From: Burkholderia sp. WAC0059
GTDB lineage: Bacteria > Pseudomonadota > Gammaproteobacteria > Burkholderiales > Burkholderiaceae
Reading direction: 5' to 3'
NCBI RefSeq assembly: GCF_002870125.1
Contig: NZ_PNEO01000023.1
Location: forward strand, 1 to 64,000
Length of the DNA stretch: 64,000 bases
The notes below the pieces were generated by a model. That model was not told where the DNA came from. It did no database searches and saw only the letters and a program-made list of their open reading frames with translations. This document shows positions 19,339 to 28,637 of this stretch, piece by piece. Positions within the stretch are counted from its first letter, which is position 1, and the number at the start of each line of letters is the position of its first letter. Position numbers and translations under genes: made by a program.

Positions 19339-19797
19339 ATGCGCTACTGGCTGATGAAGTCCGAACCCGACGAGGCCAGCATCGACGACCTCGCCAACGC
19401 CCCCGAACGCACGCTGCCCTGGACCGGCGTGCGCAACTATCAGGCGCGCAATTTCATGCGCGATGCGATGCAGGTCGGCGACGGCGTGCTGTTCTATCAC
19501 TCCAGTTGTCCCGAGCCCGGCATCTCGGGACTCGCGCGCGTCGCGTCGGGGGTCTATCCGGACCCGACCCAGTTCGATCCCGCGAGTCCCTATTACGATC
19601 CGAAGTCCACGCGGGAAACGCCGCGCTGGCTGCTCGTCGACGTCGCGTTCGAAAAGAAGACGGCGCTGATCCCGCTCGCCGCATTGCGCGAGCACGAGGC
19701 GCTCGCCGGCATGCGCGTGCTCGCGAGAGGCAACCGGCTGTCGATCACGCCCGTCACCGGGGACGAGTGGCGTTTCATCACGGAACGCCTGATGTAA
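19339..19797 (+). CDS. EVE domain-containing protein
   Basis: A 152-residue single-domain protein. It begins MRYWLMKSEPDEASIDDL and contains WTGVRNYQARNFMRDAMQVGDGVLFYHSS and FDPASPYYDPKS, the EVE (PUA-like) fold hallmarks. EVE domains bind modified bases in nucleic acid; in bacteria the stand-alone form is widespread but its role is not settled. Gene order zapA-6S RNA-EVE is a familiar arrangement. No signal peptide. The SIMPL gene begins 40 bp downstream and may be cotranscribed. Confidence 0.9.
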   Translation: MRYWLMKSEPDEASIDDLANAPERTLPWTGVRNYQARNFMRDAMQVGDGVLFYHSSCPEPGISGLARVASGVYPDPTQFDPASPYYDPKSTRETPRWLLVDVAFEKKTALIPLAALREHEALAGMRVLARGNRLSITPVTGDEWRFITERLM

Positions 19798-19837
19798 GGC
19801 CGCACATGCCGCCGCCTGCGAGAAGGAGCCCGAAGAC

Positions 19838-20569
19838 ATGATCCGAAGAAAGACCGCCGCCACCCTGGCCATCGCGCTCGCCGCCGCCCTGCCGCTGCTG
19901 CCGCATGCCGCGCTGGCCCAGGACAACCCGAACGACGCCCGTCCCGAGCCCTCGGGCGTACTGTCGCTCTCGGCCGAGGCAAGCGCGCAGGTGCCGCAGG
20001 ACGTCGTGACGATCACGCTTTTCTACGAAGAGCAGGCGGCCGACCCCGCCTCGCTGACCGACACGCTGAACCAGCGCGCCGACGCGGCGCTGCAGAAGGC
20101 GAAAAACGCGCGCGGCGTCAGCGCGCGCTCGGGCGCGTTCTCGATCTATCCGTCGACCGACCGCGACGGCCGCATCTCCGCCTGGCATGGCCGCACCGAG
20201 ATCGTCCTCGAGTCGCACGACTTCGCGGCCGCCTCGCAACTCGCGGGCACGCTCGCGCCGCTCATGCAGGTAGCCGGCGTGCAGTTCTCGCTCTCGCCCG
20301 ACGCGCGGCACGCCGCCGAAGAGAAACTCTCGGCCGAGGCGATCGCATCGTTCCGCGAGCAGGCCGCCGCGAACGCGCACGCGTTCGGCTATGGCGGCTA
20401 CGCGATACGCCAGGTCGACGTCGGCCGCGCGAACGCGATGCCGCGCCCGCTCATGCTGATGGGCGCGCGCACGATGGCGGCCGACGCGAATGCCGCGCCG
20501 CCGCTCTCGCTCGAAGCCGGCACGTCGACCGTGACGGTCACCGTGTCGGGATCGGTGCAGATGAAATAG
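19838..20569 (+). CDS. SIMPL (DUF541) domain periplasmic protein
   Basis: 243 residues with a clear Sec signal peptide (MIRRKTAATLAIALAAALPL, cleavage after ALA near residue 26). The mature protein starts with GVLSLSAEASAQVPQDVVTITLFYEEQAAD, the SIMPL/DUF541 opening, and includes AFSIYPSTDRDGRISAWHGR. It ends in beta-rich TSTVTVTVSGSVQMK. DUF541 proteins (such as YggE/Omp26 relatives) are exported and implicated loosely in oxidative stress, with no known reaction. It converges on lgt with only 8 bp between the stops. Confidence 0.88.
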   Translation: MIRRKTAATLAIALAAALPLLPHAALAQDNPNDARPEPSGVLSLSAEASAQVPQDVVTITLFYEEQAADPASLTDTLNQRADAALQKAKNARGVSARSGAFSIYPSTDRDGRISAWHGRTEIVLESHDFAAASQLAGTLAPLMQVAGVQFSLSPDARHAAEEKLSAEAIASFREQAAANAHAFGYGGYAIRQVDVGRANAMPRPLMLMGARTMAADANAAPPLSLEAGTSTVTVTVSGSVQMK

Positions 20570-20577
20570 CGCAGCGT

Positions 20578-21483
20578 TCAGCCCGCTCGCACGGCCTGCG
20601 TGTCGTCGCGGCGGCGGCGCCGGTACGACCAGAGGAGCATGACCACGCCCGCCACGATCATCGGCAGCGAGAGCCACTGTCCCATCGAGAGGCCGAGCGC
20701 GAGCAGCCCGAGAAAGTCGTCGGGCTCGCGCGCGAACTCGACGGTGAAACGCGCGAGCCCATAGCCAATCAGGAACACCGCCGACACCGCGCCGACCGGC
20801 CGCGGCTTGCGCGAGAACAGAATCAGGACGATGAAGAGCGCGATGCCTTCGAGCGCGATTTCGTAAAGCTCGGACGGATGGCGCGGCAGCATGTGGTACT
20901 GCGCGAAGACTTCGTTCAGATGCCACTTCGCCGCCAGTTGCGGATGCGTGACGAGCCAGGCCGCGTCGTCGTTCGAGGCGCCCGGGAACATCATGGCCCA
21001 CGGCGCGGACGGTTCCGTCACGCGGCCCCAGAGCTCGCCGTTGATGAAGTTGCCGAAGCGGCCGGCCGCGAGGCCCGTCGGCACCATCGGCGCGACGAAG
21101 TCGGTCACCTGCAGCCAGGTGCGCCCGCGCTGCCAGGCGAAGAGCGCCATCGCGAAGGTCACGCCGAGAAAGCCGCCGTGAAACGACATGCCGCCCTGCC
21201 AGACCTTGAAGATGTCGAGCGGATGCCCGAAATACCAGTCGGCCTTGTAGAACAGCACGTAGCCGAGCCGCCCGCCGAGCACGGTGCCGAGCACGCCGTA
21301 GAACAGCATGTCGTCGATGTCCTTCGCCGTCCAGCCCTGCGCGGCGACGTGAGGCAGGCGCAGTCTCAGGCGGCCGACGACGATCGCCGCGATGAAGCCG
21401 ACGAGATACATCAGGCCGTACCAGCGCACGGCGAGCGGCCCTAGGTGAATGGCTATGGGGTCGAAATTCGGGTGAATGAGCAT
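20578..21483 (-). CDS. lgt: Prolipoprotein diacylglyceryl transferase
   Basis: A 301-residue polytopic inner-membrane enzyme. It transfers diacylglyceryl from phosphatidylglycerol to the lipobox cysteine, the first step of lipoprotein maturation. Motifs: [11 protein letters not shown] near residue 20, the H-x-G containing [11 protein letters not shown] (catalytic His region near residue 100), and the Lgt signature [14 protein letters not shown]. The frame is open to 21729, but the extension is arginine-rich and lacks homology-like features; [21 protein letters not shown] is the family start. Confidence 0.95.
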   Translation of the reverse strand: MLIHPNFDPIAIHLGPLAVRWYGLMYLVGFIAAIVVGRLRLRLPHVAAQGWTAKDIDDMLFYGVLGTVLGGRLGYVLFYKADWYFGHPLDIFKVWQGGMSFHGGFLGVTFAMALFAWQRGRTWLQVTDFVAPMVPTGLAAGRFGNFINGELWGRVTEPSAPWAMMFPGASNDDAAWLVTHPQLAAKWHLNEVFAQYHMLPRHPSELYEIALEGIALFIVLILFSRKPRPVGAVSAVFLIGYGLARFTVEFAREPDDFLGLLALGLSMGQWLSLPMIVAGVVMLLWSYRRRRRDDTQAVRAG

Positions 21484-21617
21484 CGTGGAGTAATCGGTTG
21501 TCGGCGAGTTGTGTGAATCGGTGAAGCAGTGAATCGGTCGTTCGGCGGCCGGGTGGTTCGGAAACGGGGACGGCGCCCTGCGCCGCAGCGCGTTGGACGG
21601 CTTTCGTGCCGCCGGGT

Positions 21618-22595
21618 TCAGGCGCGACGCGCCGGCGCGTCGGACCCGCTGGCCGGGTCGGTCGCCGCATGCGCGCGCACGATCCCGATGAAGCCCGCGA
21701 GCACCGGGCTCACCTCCGCCGTGCGCCACACGAGGCCGGTCTCGATCGTCGCGCGGGCGCCGGCCAGCGGCCGGTACGCGACGCCCGTGCGCCGCAGGTT
21801 GCGCAGCGACTGCGGCACCAGCGCGACGCCCATGCCGGCCGACACGAGGCTCACGATGGTCTGCATCTGGATCGCCTCCTGGCCGACGCGGGGCTCGAGC
21901 CCCGCCGCGCCGTAGCAGCCCATAATGATGTCATAAAAGCCGGGCGCCAGATGTCGGGGGAAAACGACGAGCGGCGCGTCGGCGAGGTCGCGCAGGTCGA
22001 CGGGCGCATCGCACCAGTCGTCGGCGGCCGGGCCGCCCGCGCCAACCGAGACCGCCGTCGGCAGCGCGGCCACGAGCGGCTCGCGCGCGATCGGCAGATA
22101 CGAGAGCTGGGACGCGTGGCGCGGTGGCAGCGGCGCGATCACGAGGCCCGCGTCGATGCGGCCCGCGACCAGTTCCTCGACCTGCACGTCGCTCGTCGCC
22201 TCCGTCAGTTGCAGCCGCACGCCCGGATAGCGCGCGCCGAAGTCGCGCAACAGCGGCGGCAGCAGCCCGTAGTCGGCCGTGGAAACGAACGCGAGCGCGA
22301 GCGAGCCGGCCTCGCCGCGCACGAGGCTCTGCGCAAGCGGGCGCAGAGCCTCCGCCGAGGCCAGCAGGCGCCGCACCTCGGGCAGCAGGTCGGCGCCGAC
22401 GGCCGTCAGCTCGACCGAGCGCCGCGTGCGCGCGAACAGTTCGACGCCGAGCGTCTCCTCGAGCGCGCGGATCGCCTGCGAGAGCGGCGGCTGCGTCATC
22501 GAGAGCCGCGCCGCCGCGCGGCCAAAATGCTGCTCCTCGGCCACGGCGACAAAATAGCGGAGCTGGCGCAGATCGGGCAGGGTCGGATTCGCCAT
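21618..22595 (-). CDS. LysR-family transcriptional regulator, BenM/CatM-like, divergent from ilvD
   Basis: 325 residues. The N-terminal winged HTH is [41 protein letters not shown] (about residues 10-50). The effector domain follows from about residue 90, with [31 protein letters not shown] and the TQPPLSQ motif are frequent in the BenM/CatM/CbnR branch that senses aromatic-derived acids. It is divergent from ilvD, with 146 bp between starts. It may regulate ilvD or only itself; nothing in the sequence shows the effector. The start at 22595 was chosen because upstream residues of the open frame do not fit the family. Confidence 0.88.
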   Translation of the reverse strand: MANPTLPDLRQLRYFVAVAEEQHFGRAAARLSMTQPPLSQAIRALEETLGVELFARTRRSVELTAVGADLLPEVRRLLASAEALRPLAQSLVRGEAGSLALAFVSTADYGLLPPLLRDFGARYPGVRLQLTEATSDVQVEELVAGRIDAGLVIAPLPPRHASQLSYLPIAREPLVAALPTAVSVGAGGPAADDWCDAPVDLRDLADAPLVVFPRHLAPGFYDIIMGCYGAAGLEPRVGQEAIQMQTIVSLVSAGMGVALVPQSLRNLRRTGVAYRPLAGARATIETGLVWRTAEVSPVLAGFIGIVRAHAATDPASGSDAPARRA

Positions 22596-22741
22596 TTGAT
22601 ATCTTTTTCGACTCAATAAGCCACGAATAATATATTGGACATTCGGCTCGCGAAACTGCATCCTTTTCGCCACGCGCCGGCACGCCTCCTCGCGAGGCGC
22701 CCCGAACCGGCGCGACCAGTCAAAAAATCACGGAGCTCCCC

Positions 22742-24415
22742 ATGTCGTACAACCGTCGTTCGAAGAACATCACGCAAGGCGTCGCGCGTTCGCCGAACCG
22801 CTCGATGTATTACGCCATCGGCTATCAGAAGGATGACTTCGACAAGCCGATGATCGGCATCGCCAACGGCCACTCCACCATCACGCCCTGCAACGCGGGC
22901 CTGCAGCGCCTCTCGGACGCGGCCGTCGACGCCGTCAAGGCCGCCGGCGCGAATCCGCAGATCTTCGGCACGCCGACCATCTCGGACGGCATGTCGATGG
23001 GCACCGAAGGCATGAAGTACTCGCTCGTCTCGCGCGAAGTCATCGCCGACTGCATCGAAACCTGCGTGCAGGGTCAATGGATGGACGGCGTCGTCGTGGT
23101 CGGCGGCTGCGACAAGAACATGCCGGGCGGCATGATCGCACTCGCGCGCGCCAACGTGCCGGGCATCTACGTGTACGGCGGCACCATTAAACCGGGCAAC
23201 TGGAAGGGTAAGGATCTGACGGTCGTCTCGTCGTTCGAGGCGGTCGGCGAATTCACGGCGGGCCGCATGTCGCAGGAAGACTTCGAGGGCGTCGAGAAGA
23301 ACGCCTGCCCGAGCACGGGCTCGTGCGGCGGCATGTACACGGCGAACACGATGAGCTCGTCGTTCGAGGCGCTCGGCATGTCGCTGCTGTACTCGTCGAC
23401 GATGGCGAACCCCGACGAGGAAAAAGTGACGTCGGCGGCCGAGTCGGCGCGCGTGCTGGTCGAAGCCGTGAAGCAGGACCTCAAGCCGCGCGACATCATC
23501 ACGAAGCAGTCGCTCGAGAATGCCGTGTCGCTCATCATGGCGACGGGCGGCTCGACCAATGCGGTGCTGCACTACCTCGCCATCGCGCACGCGGCCGAGG
23601 TGGACTGGACCATCGAGGACTTCGAGCGCATCAGGAAGCGCGTGCCGGTGATCTGCGACCTGAAGCCGTCGGGCCACTACGTCGCCACCGACCTGCACAA
23701 GGCGGGCGGCATTCCCCAGGTGCTGAAGATCCTGCTCGACGCGGGCCTGCTGCACGGCGACTGCGTGACGATCACGGGCAAGACGCTCGCCGAGGAATTG
23801 AAGGACGTGCCGTCCGTGCCGCGCGCCGACCAGAACGTGATCTTCCCGATCGACAAGGCCCTTTATAAGGAAGGCCACCTCGCGATCCTGAAGGGCAACC
23901 TCGCGACCGAAGGCGCCGTGGCGAAGATCACGGGCCTGAAGAACCCGGTCATCACGGGCCCGGCGCGCGTGTTCGACGACGAGCAGAGCGCGATGGAAGC
24001 GATCCTCGCGGACCAGATCAAGGCCGGCGACGTGCTCGTGCTGCGCTACCTCGGGCCGCGCGGCGGCCCCGGCATGCCGGAGATGCTCGCGCCGACCTCG
24101 GCGCTCATCGGCAAGGGGCTCGGCGAATCGGTCGGCCTCATCACCGACGGGCGCTTCTCGGGCGGCACGTGGGGCATGGTGGTCGGCCACGTCGCGCCGG
24201 AAGCGTTCGCGGGCGGCACGATCGCGCTCGTGCAGGAAGGCGATTCGGTCACGATCGACGCACACAAGCTGCTGCTGCAACTGAACGTCGACGACGCCGA
24301 GCTCGAACGCCGCCGCGCCGCCTGGAAACAGCCGGCGCCGCGCTACACGCGCGGCGTGCTGGCGAAGTACGCGGCGCTGGCGCTGCCGGCCAACCGCGGG
24401 GCGGTGACGGGCTGA
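22742..24415 (+). CDS. ilvD: Dihydroxy-acid dehydratase
   Basis: 557 residues; dehydrates 2,3-dihydroxy-isovalerate and its methyl homologue in valine, leucine and isoleucine synthesis. Iron-sulfur cysteines are seen in [18 protein letters not shown] and [16 protein letters not shown]. The C-terminal part has [21 protein letters not shown]. The length and the early [16 protein letters not shown] start fit the short bacterial form. It stands alone without other ilv genes and is followed by a strong terminator at 24480. Confidence 0.95.
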   Translation: MSYNRRSKNITQGVARSPNRSMYYAIGYQKDDFDKPMIGIANGHSTITPCNAGLQRLSDAAVDAVKAAGANPQIFGTPTISDGMSMGTEGMKYSLVSREVIADCIETCVQGQWMDGVVVVGGCDKNMPGGMIALARANVPGIYVYGGTIKPGNWKGKDLTVVSSFEAVGEFTAGRMSQEDFEGVEKNACPSTGSCGGMYTANTMSSSFEALGMSLLYSSTMANPDEEKVTSAAESARVLVEAVKQDLKPRDIITKQSLENAVSLIMATGGSTNAVLHYLAIAHAAEVDWTIEDFERIRKRVPVICDLKPSGHYVATDLHKAGGIPQVLKILLDAGLLHGDCVTITGKTLAEELKDVPSVPRADQNVIFPIDKALYKEGHLAILKGNLATEGAVAKITGLKNPVITGPARVFDDEQSAMEAILADQIKAGDVLVLRYLGPRGGPGMPEMLAPTSALIGKGLGESVGLITDGRFSGGTWGMVVGHVAPEAFAGGTIALVQEGDSVTIDAHKLLLQLNVDDAELERRRAAWKQPAPRYTRGVLAKYAALALPANRGAVTG

Positions 24416-24479
24416 GCGTCGCGCGGCCCCGGGGCGGCGAACGCCGGGCCGGCCGCCGCACCGCACACGCATGAAACAG

Positions 24480-24510
24480 GGGGCGCACGGATTGCCGTGC
24501 GCCCCTTTGC
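24480..24510 (+). terminator. Rho-independent terminator after ilvD
   Basis: GGGGCGCACGG (24480-24490) and CCGTGCGCCCC (24495-24505) form a perfect 11-bp stem with the loop ATTG, followed by a short T run (tttgctt). The 3' arm overlaps the likely -35 box of the cytochrome gene, see the promoter entry. Confidence 0.85.
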
Positions 24511-24519
24511 TTCTATAAT
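24492..24519 (+). promoter_or_regulatory. Sigma-70-like promoter for the cytochrome c gene
   Basis: TTGCCG (24492-24497) and a perfect TATAAT (24514-24519) are separated by 16 bp, 42 bp before the cytochrome ATG. The -35 lies in the loop and 3' arm of the ilvD terminator, so the two signals share DNA. Confidence 0.7.
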
Positions 24520-24560
24520 GCGGCCACGATAGCCGGGCATTCAGACCGGCGGAGACCAGC

Positions 24561-24908
24561 ATGTCGTATTCGAAGTCGCTCGTGAAAACGGCGGCGGCCG
24601 CCATCGCGTTCGCCGTGGCCGCGGCGGGCAGCGCCGAGGCCGCCGGGCCGGCCGAATTGCAGGGGCTCGCGCTCGCGCAACAGCAAAACTGCATGAGTTG
24701 CCACGCCGTGAATCGCACGCTCATGGGGCCTGCGCTGCAAGACGTCGCGGCGAAATACGCGTCGCGCGGCGATGCCCAGCGCTATCTCGCGCGCAAGATC
24801 GCCGACGGCAGCAGCGGCGTGTGGGGACCGGTGCCGATGCCGGCGAACACGCAGCTTGCCCCGGGTCAGGCCGCCGCGCTGGCGCGCTGGATCCTGTCGC
24901 TGAAGTAG
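24561..24908 (+). CDS. Small periplasmic c-type cytochrome (class I)
   Basis: 115 residues. An N-terminal signal peptide (basic start, core AAAIAFAVAAAGSAEA) is followed by one haem motif CMSCH at about residues 44-48. A distal Met ligand is likely in GVWGPVPMPAN, the typical class I arrangement (cytochrome c551/c5-like). A periplasmic electron carrier; partner unknown. It has its own promoter and sits alone between ilvD and the convergent DUF2486 gene. A ggagac RBS precedes the ATG. Confidence 0.9.
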   Translation: MSYSKSLVKTAAAAIAFAVAAAGSAEAAGPAELQGLALAQQQNCMSCHAVNRTLMGPALQDVAAKYASRGDAQRYLARKIADGSSGVWGPVPMPANTQLAPGQAAALARWILSLK

Positions 24909-24968
24909 TCAGCCGGCCGCCGCGTCGATCCTTTCGCGGCACGCCCGCAAACCACCTGGACGTTCAGT

Positions 24969-25349
24969 TCAGGCCTCGTCCGATTGGGCTGGTCCCTGCC
25001 GGGCCGCCAGCTCCTCCGCCACGGCCGCGCGCACCCAGGCGATCAGTTCCATCTCGAGCGCGAGACCGACCTCGCGCGTGATCTGGCCGACGAGCCAGCT
25101 CGAATGCTCGTTGATCGCGCCGTGGCAGCGCGCTTCGATCGTCGCGCGGCCGTCGCCGGACAGATAGTCGAGACAGCGGCCCCGCAGACGCTCCACGAGC
25201 GTGTCGACGTCGAGCGAGTGTGCGCCGGAGACGACGGACGCCGCGCCCGCCGGGTCAGGAAAGGGCGCCGCTCCCCGCGCGCGCGCCGGATTGCCCGGCA
25301 CGAGAATCTCGGCGAGGACCGGAATCGAATCATCGTAGACGTCTGACAC
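24969..25349 (-). CDS. DUF2486 family protein
   Basis: 126 residues from a GTG at 25349, which has a good upstream GGAGG on the minus strand. It starts MSDVYDDSIPVLAEILVPGN and ends with an acidic tail. I recognise it as the DUF2486 family, known to me from Burkholderia-type genomes at this place before holC. It has an Ala/Leu-rich, probably helical second half and no signal peptide. Function unknown. holC lies 77 bp upstream on the same strand and pepA beyond, so it may be the last gene of pepA-holC-DUF2486. Confidence 0.78.
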   Translation of the reverse strand: MSDVYDDSIPVLAEILVPGNPARARGAAPFPDPAGAASVVSGAHSLDVDTLVERLRGRCLDYLSGDGRATIEARCHGAINEHSSWLVGQITREVGLALEMELIAWVRAAVAEELAARQGPAQSDEA

Positions 25350-25426
25350 GCTTCACCTCCATCGATCGGCCGGCCGCGCCGGCATCCTGCCCCGCCCATT
25401 GGCCCCGGTGATACGCCGTTACCGGT

Positions 25427-25843
25427 TTAAGCGCCCTGCTTGTAATTATTGAGCGCGTACCCGCGATCGCGATAAAAGCGGTAGCGCTCGCGGCCCGCGG
25501 CCAGTTCCTCGGGCGCGTTGCCGACCACCTCGAGCAGCCGCTCGAAGCGCGCGAACTGCTGCGGCACGTCGGCGCCGAGATTCAGCAGCACCTGGTGATG
25601 CGGCGCGCGCTCGAGATCGGCGGTCAGGACGACCGGCGTCCCGGGCGCGAGCGCGCTCTCGACCGGACAGTGCGGCACGAAGTCGAGCGGCGAGAACGTC
25701 CACAGCGCCTCGTCGAACGTGCGCAGCTTCGCGGGCTCGGCCAGCACGACGATCGGCTGGCCCGCCTGGTACGCCTTGCGCGCGAGCCGGCAGGCGTACA
25801 GCAGCGCGTTGCCGACGTTGGTGTGGAAGTCGATGCGCGTCAT
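25427..25843 (-). CDS. holC: DNA polymerase III chi subunit
   Basis: 138 residues. Start MTRIDFHTNVGNALLYACRLARKAY, then a Rossmann-like fold with IVVLAEPAKLRTFDEALWTFSPLDFVPHC, the chi-subunit signature. It links single-strand binding protein to the clamp loader during replication. It lies 40 bp downstream of pepA, an arrangement conserved in many proteobacteria. A minus-strand operon with pepA is likely. Confidence 0.92.
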   Translation of the reverse strand: MTRIDFHTNVGNALLYACRLARKAYQAGQPIVVLAEPAKLRTFDEALWTFSPLDFVPHCPVESALAPGTPVVLTADLERAPHHQVLLNLGADVPQQFARFERLLEVVGNAPEELAAGRERYRFYRDRGYALNNYKQGA

Positions 25844-25883
25844 GGCGCGCTCGCCGCCCCGCCGTCCGGCCGCGACGCCGCGA

Positions 25884-27395
25884 TCACTGCGCCGCGCGGT
25901 CGATCAGGAACTGCGCGAGGAGCGGCACCGGCCGGCCCGTCGCGCCCTTCGCCGCGCCGCTCTTCCACGCGGTGCCCGCGATGTCGAGGTGCGCCCACGG
26001 ATAGCCGTCGGCGAAACGCGACAGGAAGCAGGCGGCCGTCACGCTGCCGGCCGGCCGGCCGCCGATGTTCGCGAGGTCGGCGAAGTTCGACTTGAGCTGA
26101 TCCTGGTACTCGTCGTCGAGCGGCAGGCGCCAGGTCGGGTCGTTCGCCTCGCGCGCGGCGTCGAGCAGTTCGCCCGCGAGCGCGTCGTCCTTCGAAAAGA
26201 GACCCGTGTTGTGATGGCCGAGCGCGATGATGCAGGCGCCCGTCAGCGTCGCGATGTCGATCATGGCGGCCGGCTTGAAGCGGGCCGCGTAGGTCAGCGC
26301 GTCGCAAAGAATAAGGCGGCCTTCCGCGTCGGTGTTGAGCACTTCGACCGTGAGGCCCGACATCGTCGTGACGACGTCGCCCGGCTTCGTCGCGGTGCCC
26401 GAGGGCATGTTCTCGCAGGTCGGGATGACGCCGATCACGTTGAGCTTCAGCCCCAGCTCGGCGACCGCGCGGATCGTGCCGAGCACCGAGCCCGCGCCCG
26501 ACATGTCGTACTTCATCTCGTCCATGGCCTCGCCGGGCTTGAGCGAAATGCCGCCCGTGTCGAACGTGATGCCCTTGCCGACCAGCACGACGGGCGCGGA
26601 CTTCGCCGACGCGCCCTGGTAGTGCAGCACGATGAACTGCGGCGGCTCGACCGAGCCTTTCGCGACGGAAAGGAACGAGCCCATGCGCAGCGCCGCGATC
26701 TGGCGCTCGCCGAGCACTTCGGCCTTGAGCTTCCAGTCGCGCGCGAGCTTCTTCGCCGTCGACGCGAGATAGGTCGGCGTGCAGACGTTGCCGGGCAGGT
26801 TGCCGAGGTCGCGCGTGAGATCCATGCCGTTGGCGAGCGCCGCGCCCTGCTTCGCCGCGAGCTTCGAGACCTTCTCGTCGGCCGCGTCGACGCTGAACGT
26901 GACGCGCCGCAGCGCGCGCGGCGCCGGCTCGGCCTTGCTCTTCATCTGCGTGAAGCGGTAGGTCTGCTCGCGCAGCGCGAGGACGGCCGTGCGCACGGCC
27001 CAGTCGGCCGAACGCTCCTTGACGGGCAGTTGCGCGAGCGTGAACGTGACCTGGGCGATCTTCGTGCCGAGCACGACGCGAAAGGCGGCCTTCACGGCCT
27101 CGCCGTAAGCCTTCTGACCGAACGCGTCCTGCTTGCCGAGGCCGACGAGCAGCACGCGCGAGGCGCCGATGCCCGAGACCTCGGGCAGGAAGAGCGTGGA
27201 GCCGGCCTTGCCGTCGATGTCGCCCGCCTTCACGACGCGCGCGATCTGGCCGCCGATGGCCGCGTCGATCGCGAATGCCGCGCCGGAAAGCGTCTGCGAC
27301 TCGAACACGCCGACCACGATGCAATCTGATTTTCCGGCCAGGAACCCGCCTTCCCCGCCTTTGCTCCAATCACAGGCTTTTATGCTAAAGTCCAT
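25884..27395 (-). CDS. pepA: Leucyl aminopeptidase (cytosol aminopeptidase, M17)
   Basis: 503 residues. The M17 signature NTDAEGRL is present near residue 350, and the metal-binding [11 protein letters not shown] with [16 protein letters not shown] lies near residue 270. The N-terminal domain is variable. A two-zinc exopeptidase; in some bacteria PepA also binds DNA. Divergent from lptF with a 138-bp shared promoter region, the same pepA-lptF arrangement as in enterics. Confidence 0.95.
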   Translation of the reverse strand: MDFSIKACDWSKGGEGGFLAGKSDCIVVGVFESQTLSGAAFAIDAAIGGQIARVVKAGDIDGKAGSTLFLPEVSGIGASRVLLVGLGKQDAFGQKAYGEAVKAAFRVVLGTKIAQVTFTLAQLPVKERSADWAVRTAVLALREQTYRFTQMKSKAEPAPRALRRVTFSVDAADEKVSKLAAKQGAALANGMDLTRDLGNLPGNVCTPTYLASTAKKLARDWKLKAEVLGERQIAALRMGSFLSVAKGSVEPPQFIVLHYQGASAKSAPVVLVGKGITFDTGGISLKPGEAMDEMKYDMSGAGSVLGTIRAVAELGLKLNVIGVIPTCENMPSGTATKPGDVVTTMSGLTVEVLNTDAEGRLILCDALTYAARFKPAAMIDIATLTGACIIALGHHNTGLFSKDDALAGELLDAAREANDPTWRLPLDDEYQDQLKSNFADLANIGGRPAGSVTAACFLSRFADGYPWAHLDIAGTAWKSGAAKGATGRPVPLLAQFLIDRAAQ

Positions 27396-27533
27396 CGCGC
27401 TCGTCCTCGGATAAAATCTGGGCTTGTCAGATGAGAAAGCGGCAATTATCCGCTATTTTTCCCGCGGCGGCTGCATGAAGGCCTCCCGGCCCGCGCGGCT
27501 CCCCTCGCGGGCCGCCCGCTTCCCCCATCACCA
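27396..27533. promoter_or_regulatory. Divergent promoter region pepA / lptF
   Basis: 138 bp between divergent starts. On the plus strand TTGTCA (27424-27429) is a good -35; 17 bp downstream is TATCCG, an imperfect -10, in an AT-rich patch (caattatccgctattttt). On the minus strand, cagattttatccg near 27410-27420 could serve pepA. Confidence 0.45.
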
Positions 27534-28634
27534 ATGATCTTCGAACGTTCCCTGCAGCGTGAACTCGCGTACACGGCCGGTGCCGTGTTCATGGTTCTGC
27601 TCACGATCATGCTGACGACGATGATGATCCGCATCGTCGGCTTCGCGGCGTCGGGCCAGATCGACCCGCGCGACGTGCTGGTCCTGATCGGCCTGACCGT
27701 GATCGGCTACACGGCGGTCATGCTGATCGTCACGCTGTTCGTCTCGATCCTGTTCGTGCTCACGCGCTGGTACAGGGATTCCGAAATGGTCGTGTGGTTC
27801 GCCTCGGGCGTGAGCCTCACGCAGCTCATCCGGCCGATCGCGACGTTCTCGGCCCCGATCCTCGTGCTGATCGTCTTCTTCGCGTTCGTCGGCTGGCCGT
27901 GGTCGAACGCGCGCAGCCAGATGATCCGCGAACGCTTCCAGCAGCGCGACGAGGTCTCGCTGCTCGCGCCGGGCCAGTTCCGCGAGTCGCCGACCACGCA
28001 CCGCGTGTTCTTCATCGAGGGCATGTCTCCCGACCAGTCGCACGTCGAGAACGTGTTCGTGACGAGCACCGACAACGGCAGGGTCAGCGTGATCGTCTCG
28101 AGGAGCGGCCACACCGAAACGCAGCCGGACGGCGACCGCTTCGTCGTGCTCGACAACGGCCGCCGCTACGACGGCGTGCCGGGCCAGCCCGACTTCCGGA
28201 TCATGGAATTCCAGCAGTACGGCGTCAAAATCCAGAGCCAGCCGGTCGTCTCGAGCCTGACACCAAGCGCCCTGCCGACGCGCCGGCTGCTGCGCAACCC
28301 GACCCGCGACAACCTGGGCGAGCTGGCCTGGCGCGCCGGGCTACCGCTCATCGCGCTGAACCTGATGCTGCTCGCCATTCCGCTCGCCTACCAGAACCCG
28401 CGGCGCGGGCGCACGATCAACCTCGTCATGGCGGTGCTCATCTACCTCACCTATTCGAACCTGCTCAACGTCGTGCAATCGTGGATCGAGCAGGGCAAGC
28501 TGTCGTTCGGCGTCGGCCTCGTCGCGCTGCACATCGTCGTCGGGGCGCTCGTGGCGTTCCTCTTCTGGATGCGCGTGCGCAACCGGCCGCTCATCACGCG
28601 CGCCACGTTCCGGCGCGCAGCGCAGGGAAACTGA
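27534..28634 (+). CDS. lptF: LptF, lipopolysaccharide export permease
   Basis: A 366-residue YjgP/YjgQ permease with two groups of three membrane helices (about residues 10-120 and 270-350) around a periplasmic jellyroll domain. N-terminus MIFERSLQRELAYTAGAVF and TMMIRIVGFAASG are typical. With LptG and the ATPase LptB (not in the window) it extracts LPS from the inner membrane. lptG follows three bases after the stop. Confidence 0.95.
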   Translation: MIFERSLQRELAYTAGAVFMVLLTIMLTTMMIRIVGFAASGQIDPRDVLVLIGLTVIGYTAVMLIVTLFVSILFVLTRWYRDSEMVVWFASGVSLTQLIRPIATFSAPILVLIVFFAFVGWPWSNARSQMIRERFQQRDEVSLLAPGQFRESPTTHRVFFIEGMSPDQSHVENVFVTSTDNGRVSVIVSRSGHTETQPDGDRFVVLDNGRRYDGVPGQPDFRIMEFQQYGVKIQSQPVVSSLTPSALPTRRLLRNPTRDNLGELAWRAGLPLIALNLMLLAIPLAYQNPRRGRTINLVMAVLIYLTYSNLLNVVQSWIEQGKLSFGVGLVALHIVVGALVAFLFWMRVRNRPLITRATFRRAAQGN

Positions 28635-28637
28635 ACG

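Noticed and set aside
19079-19354. A 91-codon frame downstream of zapA
   Set aside because: It overlaps the 6S RNA and its terminator and ends inside the EVE gene; it has no recognisable domain.
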